Assembly (NCBI GenBank): GCA_025093985.1
Contig: JACAAK010000010.1
Location: 1,141,501-1,205,500 of the forward strand
Length of the DNA stretch: 64,000 bases
Reading direction: 5' to 3'
From: Calvatia gigantea
Lineage: Eukaryota; Basidiomycota; Agaricomycetes; Agaricales; Lycoperdaceae
How positions within the stretch are numbered: the first letter of the stretch is position 1; every line of letters begins with the position of its first letter. A program made the position numbers and the translations under genes. The notes under the pieces are model-generated. The model was given only the letters and a program-made list of their open reading frames with translations, was not told where the DNA came from and made no database searches. This document shows positions 58,452 to 64,000 of the stretch, piece by piece.

Positions 58452-59587
58452 ATGGCTCAATCACTGCCTCAAAACAACTATCCCGCACCGACTTTCCGGA
58501 AGGCCTATGACAAATGCCTTGACGCTGAAAAAACCAGCGATGCCCAGAAAAAACATTATGCAAGGGCGTTGGGTTTCCTACTGCTCTATGCACCCACCAG
58601 GCAGGGCCGGCAGTACCTGGCGGATGACGTGAACAGTTGTTCCCATAACGACGCAATATATGTGCTCGGAAAATTCTATGTCACGTACTTGTTCCGAACC
58701 TGTGAGTAAATTAGTCACAGCTGTGCCTATTTTTCCTGATTAGACAGTAAGTTCAGCAGTTCAAAGTGCCACAGGCCACCCAGAGGCGGTGTCGCACCCC
58801 AGCAGGTCATCCTTCGATACAAAGAGGCGCAGGGTGCAACAGCAGCTCCAGAAACCCCCCCTCGACCATCGGGCCTCCAAAAAACTGGTCGAAATATTTT
58901 CTGAATCACGCAAAAAAAACACTTATTGTTTTCCCTATCAAGGCCCTTGAACGTGATGATTTCCGTTGTCTTGTCAGCGGGACCTGTGAGGAAGAATTTG
59001 TGGGTGTCGAAGGCCCACAGGAAAACCATTCGGTCATTACACATGCGTGTCATATAATTCCTCCCTTCTCGAAATATATTCAAGACAATGACAATGAGGT
59101 AATGACTTCTCTTCTTGTCAGGCACCCCTAGTACCTATCTAATCACAATTTAGCGCAAACATGCAGCAATTGTCGCGACACTCCTACTCCAGTATGGCCG
59201 CATTGATGTCATTAATGATCTCAATGGGGGCAATTTCTACCGTTCATCCAATATCCTAACTATGGCAGGAAACACACATGCGTTTTTTGACCGACTGAAA
59301 CTTTGGTTTGAAGCAGATTCGGTAAGTCGCCCCCTTTAAGCCTTCCATCACTTGATCGTCATGCTTTATTTAGGGCGCCGAGCATACATACAATGTTCAG
59401 ACAGGCTCCCCGCCTCCAGACGGCTCCCGTGGTCGTGTCGAATTCATAGTACACACCGACGAATCCCTCCCAGATCCACGTTATCTGGCACCTGCATCCA
59501 GCCATTTGCAAAGCTGCATTGCATTCTGGCTATGTTACCAACTTACCTAAAGCTCGGTATCGGCGTCGGCGTCGGTGTCGACGTTGA
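58452..59587 (+). CDS. HNH-nuclease-domain protein, agaric family, with a 3' frame break
   Basis: Exons 58452-58701, 58760-58887, 58943-59098, 59154-59321 and 59374 to the end. The N-terminal helical part (FRKAYDKCLDAEKTSDAQKK) is followed by ALERDDFRCLVSGTCEEEF, THACHIIPPFSKY (the first HNH histidines) and SSNILTMAGNTHAFFDRLKL (the N and H of the motif), as in HNH endonucleases. A TYNVQTGSPPP tail follows. At about 59491 GGCACCTGC has one C too many: dropping it turns the end into YLALHPAICKAALHSGYV, which matches the HAAICRVA end of the paralogue at 61-62 kb. As it stands the frame stops at 59550; corrected, at 59587. Biological role unknown; these proteins are common and variable in mushrooms. 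Confidence 0.8.
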
Positions 59588-59820
59588 TGTCATTGCTTCG
59601 TAGCCAATTGAAACTTAGTTTATTTTTTTTTGACCAACGGGCAGCTGTCTTTCTTCCATTAGTATCACGTCAGCTTAAAGACAGGTTTTCTTGTCAGCCA
59701 TTGTATTAACACAGTCAAGGGATTGGGGAGAGTCACTTTGTAGCTAGCACTTTTAAAGTAGAACAGTCTGAATAGTGTACAAGTGGTACCTGGATATTAT
59801 ACAACAACCAAAGCCACGTA
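59588..59820. other. short convergent intergenic region
   Basis: Between the HNH gene and the Dr1 gene, which are convergent. No gene was seen. Confidence 0.5.
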
Positions 59821-60467
59821 TTATTGTTGAGTGGACTGAAACTTAGCGCGACTTGCAGCGAAGAGTTCTTCTTGTTTAGCCAGGAGCTCCTCTTCCGTCA
59901 TACTTGATTGTTCAAATTTGGAGACTTTCTTCTCGCGATCCTGCAAATACGGTGAGCGAAGCATACCGGATAGACACGCAGAAAACTTACCTTCTGTTGT
60001 TGCTTGTGATCCTTCAGGACGTCTTCCACTTCAGCTGTAAATGAATCAAAGCCAAGACGCTGGTGTATTGTTGAGAGTTTACCCTTAAGAGAACGGAAGG
60101 AGCCTTACCTTGAGCGCGCTTATGATGTGTTCCGGTGCAATCATCTTCCTGGATTCTTGCTCACAGGTTTCATTGGCTTCCGATGGTGTTAGGTGTATAA
60201 ATTCTTCAGGTCAACTGAGTCAGGGCAGGATACAAATTGATACGATGTGGGTCATTTCACATACACGGCGCTCTCTAACCAAATCGCGTGTTTCCTTCGC
60301 ACAAACGATGTCATTCGGTAATAGTTCTGGATGCATAGAGACAGGTTAGCAGCGATTGCTTCAGCAGCAGGGATGTGAAGTGCCGGAAACCATCTTTGAG
60401 ACAGTGGTCTTGGGAAGAGAAAAGTCGTCGTCCCTGGAGCCCCTGAATGACCCTCTCTGTCGGACAT
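59821..60467 (-). CDS. NCB2: NC2-beta / Dr1 (TBP-binding negative cofactor 2 beta), histone-fold protein
   Basis: NC2-beta pairs with NC2-alpha and binds TBP on DNA to block TFIIB/TFIIA. Exons 60467-60384, 60326-60267, 60203-60109, 60059-59991, 59940-59821. The histone fold reads DDDFSLPKTTVSKMVSE, LLPNDIVCAKETRDLV, FIHLTPSEANETCEQESRKM, IAPEHIISALKRLGFDSF, then AEVEDVLKDHKQQQKDREKK and the Gln/Ala tail MTEEELLAKQEELFAASRAK. The first intron begins with GC (TTTCCG|GCACTT), needed to give KMVSELLPND. Exon 1 from MSDREGHSG does not reach DDDFSLPK in frame: two surplus bases (the runs GGGG and GGG would each lose one G) or one missing base must be assumed, or the start lies elsewhere. Confidence 0.87.
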
Positions 60468-61006
60468 GGTAGATGGCGGATAAAGAGTATGCTTGAGGAA
60501 GCGCGGAACAAGCGGAGATGTGGGTCCAACTTTTGTTGTCAAATCCGCTGACTCGGCCCTTGGTGTCCTTTATCACAATGATAAGTACTTGGGAGGCGAG
60601 CATACTTCTCCCAGGTGACGTGTTATATGGATCAGTTATGTCGGAATCATTTACATATACCTTGGTATTTTGGGGTATCTTGGGTTCATTGTCGGTAGCA
60701 GCCTGGGGGTAGTGTTCACGGCTCATAATGCAACGTGCAGAGTCGGTTCACCCTCGGGTCGCCTTGTTTGTACCTGTCTTTGAGAATGATGTCAGGGCCT
60801 CGATACGAAGGTGTATTTTCATGGACATTACCTGTAACGTGGTCACGAAGAAAATCGAATTAAAACACAACACTTGTCATAAAAAACATGAGGTACTAGA
60901 CTTGAGCGGGCGAGGGCGTAGTTTCTCCGGAAAAACCATTTACCACTGAGCACCCACAGGCCACGGCCAGCTCCTTGGGGGGTGTGACCTCAGACAAGTA
61001 GATTGT
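60468..61006. other. intergenic between Dr1 and the second HNH gene
   Basis: A frame from 60726 to 60600 (MSREHYPQAATDNEPKIPQN) could be an upstream exon of Dr1 or a small protein; I cannot support it. Nothing else is visible. Confidence 0.35.
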
Positions 61007-62119
61007 TCACTGATGGGCCTCATCCTCCCTACCTGCCTCAACCATATCTGAATATTTCAAAAACACTGCACGTTGAGCGGCACCGGACCACTGGGCGACA
61101 CGACAAATGGCAGCGTGCATCTCGAGATATCGTGGGTTTGGAAGAGGCAGCTTTGTCTTAGTGGAAAAGGTAACCTCTGACGGCAGGTCGAGCAGAAAAC
61201 CTGGACGCCAGGAGTGTAGTGTGTAAGAGTTTTTGAAATTCTTGGTAAACAGATGTCGTTACCATAGCGCACACAAAGGAGTTTAGGAGCTACTTACAGG
61301 AATGGCTTTAAACCAGATTTGGAAGTGACAGAGCAATATCCCAACCTGGGGACCCAAGGTCAAAATGTTCGTCAAACCATGGGCTGCTGTCTTGAGTTCA
61401 TCAAACGAGATGGAGCAGAAACTGAGAAGAAACTGAGAAGCGCGATCCAAGGAGACGGAATCCGGAGCGGACAGGGGCGGGATGATGTGCCATGCGATGG
61501 TTTCAGTGCCAAAGGTACTCTTTTCCTTATCTAGCTCCTCTTGTTCGGAACCGGTGAGGACAAAATCGCGGTAATCAAGGTCATAAGTATGTTTGACCAT
61601 ACAACGATAATTATCGCGATAAAGCGCCTTGGTAAGGCAAATTTGAACATGTGTTGGTGACGGCACAACACCAAGACCTACAGCTCTTTTGGCAGATATG
61701 TGATCTCGTGGTTTTTTATTGATGGGAAGGTCAAAGAATTCGGCGATACCTTCTAGCCCCATTTCAGGTGTAGAACACCTGTCTTTGACTGGCATCCAAA
61801 CTAAACCAACCGAACCTGGCAAGAAGCCTGGAAACTCACAAGCGCTAATTGTATTAGACATGAAGAGCTCAGCAAAACTGTTCAATTTCTTCTTGTCACC
61901 CCTAGAATCGAGGATTTCCTGGGACACATAATCTCGGCTTGCGGACGTCGGTGCTTCGAGTATAAGATAGCCCAATATCCGGGCGTAAACAAGATCCTTG
62001 TCTCTGTTATCTGTACTAAAGGGCAGGATCTGGAGGCATTGGTCATAGGCGTTGTGCCACCTCTTTTCATTGAGAGCATGATAGGGATTTTCGGGAAGTG
62101 GTCTGGCAGACGAATTCAT
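61007..62119 (-). CDS. HNH-nuclease-domain protein, agaric family (paralogue)
   Basis: Two exons, 62119-61298 and 61240-61007, joined by a 57-nt intron, give 351 residues. The order matches the plus-strand paralogue at 58.5 kb: helical N-terminus (KRWHNAYDQCLQILPFS), CLTKALYRDNYRCMVKHTYD, ETIAWHIIPPLSAPDS (HNH His), TNILTLGPQVGILLCHFQIW, NSYTLHSWRPGFLLDLPSEV, and LPLPNPRYLEMHAAICRVAQ near the end. The motif deviates from the canonical HNH: the position usually occupied by the last His of NxxTLxxxxHxxF reads QVGILLCHF, so nuclease activity is doubtful. No frame break. Together with its paralogue it forms a convergent pair with Dr1 between them. Confidence 0.82.
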
Positions 62120-64000
62120 GATGTCTCAGTGTCTCGGTCTGAGTGTTGAACGCTGGAGTTTGATTAATCTAAATGAAGGTCGGTGTTTCCCACGCACAGT
62201 ACACCAAGATTTACTTAGTATATGCGGTGAAGACAAATGGGGTGCAAGACTGACCAAGAATTAACAACTTGATATAACTACGAATAATTTGACGACAATA
62301 TGATTAGTTGAAAATAAGCGAATAGGCTTTTGGCTCACCTCGGTCCCGTATTTCGGGCGAGAACCATGTGCGACGAGCTATGGCTTTAGTAAAACAGTGA
62401 GACATTTAACGAAACTACGATGAAATTATGAGATATATTATGAGATATATGACGTATGTACACCCAGGTTTCATTGGCATCGGGGTGTTTTGTTCGAATC
62501 CCGACACGACTTGGGCCAAGTGAAGCGAGTAATTGAGGGGTCGGATGCGGACTTCCTACCCAGTCGCTGTTTTGCTTATATAACGTTGTTCCAAAGTTGT
62601 ACCGAAACTTGAACAACTTTTAACGCCTGGGTCGGATGGTGATATGTGTTCCGTGACCGATGCTTGATCACCTACTCTATCTGACCCATCCTTCGGCCAG
62701 AGTCTGCGTCTCCAAATGCGCCCAGCCAGGTGAACAAAGGCCGTGTGGATTCAATACCAACCTATTTAATCGCCTTATGCGGCTTTCGCCCCTGACAATA
62801 TGTCGTAGTGACGGGGGGACTGGCCGGTAAGACTACTCAACGGCCTAAGTTGGATACTGGCACTGCAGTTCGCAACCTCTTTCTTTGCACTCAACCTTAG
62901 CACTCTCCATCTGTCCTCTCACGCCCCTCTTCTCCAGCTGGTTGGGCAGAACTGAATTACTGGGATTAATATGGAGCACATAACATGCCTGTGTTTCTTC
63001 CGGTGTCCCAAGCAACCTATTCAGCGCCGGGCGGGGCGCATCCGAAACGCAAGGAATTCGATGCCATCCAATGTGCATCAGCGCCACCACCCAAAGTCGT
63101 ATCCGGGGGCCCTGCATCATCATCCTTATATTCCTCATCAATATCTGCAAACGCGCCCCACCAGTTTCGTTGAGCGTCCAGGTCCTCCTAATCGTCCCCT
63201 TCTCCCCAATCAACAGCATCCGCGTAGGTTTCTTCTGGGTGAGGTGTTGCAGACGCTTGTTGGTTAACACAGGATTGATTAAGGGAGGTGGACCGACTTG
63301 TCATCCTGCGGGTCTGGGAGACCAAAAAGCCCTGAGAAAGTGCTGGATTCGCCGCGCCACGGAACCACAGGATCAATGCGTTCGATAAGCCAGGTAAATA
63401 ACAAAGGCTGCCACCGCCACGGTTATTCTGGTGGATCCAGGAAAACTGTACAACCTTCAGCTTCATGACCAACTTCGCCTTGTATGAGAAAGCACTGTGG
63501 CTCACAAACAGATAGCCGGAGCCCCAACTACCCAAGGGCGTGCGTAAAGCATTTCCCCGGGCGTGGACAAAACGTGCACTCAGCGGAGCGCAAGGTTAGC
63601 TGCAAGCGCCCCATGCTCCACCAAAAAAAAAAAGAGAGAAAGTGCTGTGAAAGCCCCGAGATGTCTGTTCTTGGACCTACACTAATGACACAAAAACATG
63701 TTTGCCCGGGGGGTGACAAACGGGGTGCTGGTGATGTGCGTGAAGGGTATGGCCTGGTCCCAGATAGTTCAATGGATGTAGCAATAGACATTGTTAGCCA
63801 GCGGGGAAGTTGTCATTATGAACTGAAATGTCCCTGTATTCTATGGTGTATTTGTGTGAGACCGGTCAATGTTGGAGGGGACATATTTACAGTAAGGGAC
63901 AAAACCCTTCCAATGATTTTGACTTTTTCATGAAATCTCAAATAACTCAGCAACCACTAAGCCAATTCATTTCAAATTTTAAATGAAGGTAGTCATGCTT
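62120..64000. other. intergenic to the window edge, no gene recognised
   Basis: 1.9 kb without a supported gene. It contains a tRNA-like TTCGAATCCCGA box (62496-62507) without a full cloverleaf, and unsupported overlapping frames at 62.8-63.9 kb. Confidence 0.35.

Noticed and set aside
62460..62520. Possible tRNA gene around TTCGAATCCCGA
   Set aside because: The T-loop-like box is there, but the T-stem does not pair and only about 55 nt lie between the candidate acceptor halves. At most a tRNA-derived relic.
1..64000. CRISPR arrays, bacterial operons, prophage
   Set aside because: Splice-rich eukaryotic genes throughout; no spaced direct repeats of CRISPR type were seen.

Overview
This window is nuclear DNA of a filamentous basidiomycete, almost certainly an Agaricomycete. 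Genes are densely packed and broken by many short introns (mostly 47-65 nt, GT..AG, CTAAC/CTGAC-like branch sites). Several families are typical of mushroom-forming fungi: DUF6534-like multi-pass proteins, HNH-nuclease proteins, agaric-type F-box proteins, GH5_12-like glucosidases and a reducing PKS of basidiomycete type. Exon models were built by hand from splice signals and protein-family expectation; no alignment was run.

Layout. 1-27 kb is mostly housekeeping: the tail of an unknown gene, a broken F-box gene, an aldo/keto reductase, the GID-complex subunit Fyv10/MAEA, a tRNA-Thr(CGT) with intron, a PAQR/Izh receptor, a cytochrome P450 with a 198-codon in-frame insert, RRG9, coactosin, a GNAT acetyltransferase, NAC-beta and a multi-pass membrane protein. 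A 397-bp foldback element with TA target duplication (a Tc1/mariner-type MITE) lies in the gene-poor stretch around 22.5 kb.

27.1-39.2 kb is a small secondary-metabolite locus. A 4CL-like acyl-CoA ligase (16 exons, four of them under 25 nt) is divergently paired with a 21-exon reducing polyketide synthase, KS-AT-DH-cMeT-KR-ACP-ACP-ACP-TE, with no ER domain. The middle ACP has Pro in place of the phosphopantetheine Ser. The ligase could prime the synthase or activate its product; that link is inference from the shared 0.5-kb intergenic region.

39.3-64 kb holds RPA3, a DUF6534-like protein, an ASCC2/Cue3 homologue, a GH5_12-like pseudogene surrounded by tandem duplications, PIG-S divergent from the SNT1/N-CoR homologue, NC2-beta/Dr1, and two HNH-nuclease paralogues flanking Dr1.

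Several otherwise well-conserved genes carry what looks like exactly one surplus base (F-box, NAC-beta, ASCC2 three times, HNH, probably the PKS, and possibly two in Dr1). The shared sign suggests residual insertion-type sequencing errors more than true decay. The GH5 copy and its deletions look like genuine decay.
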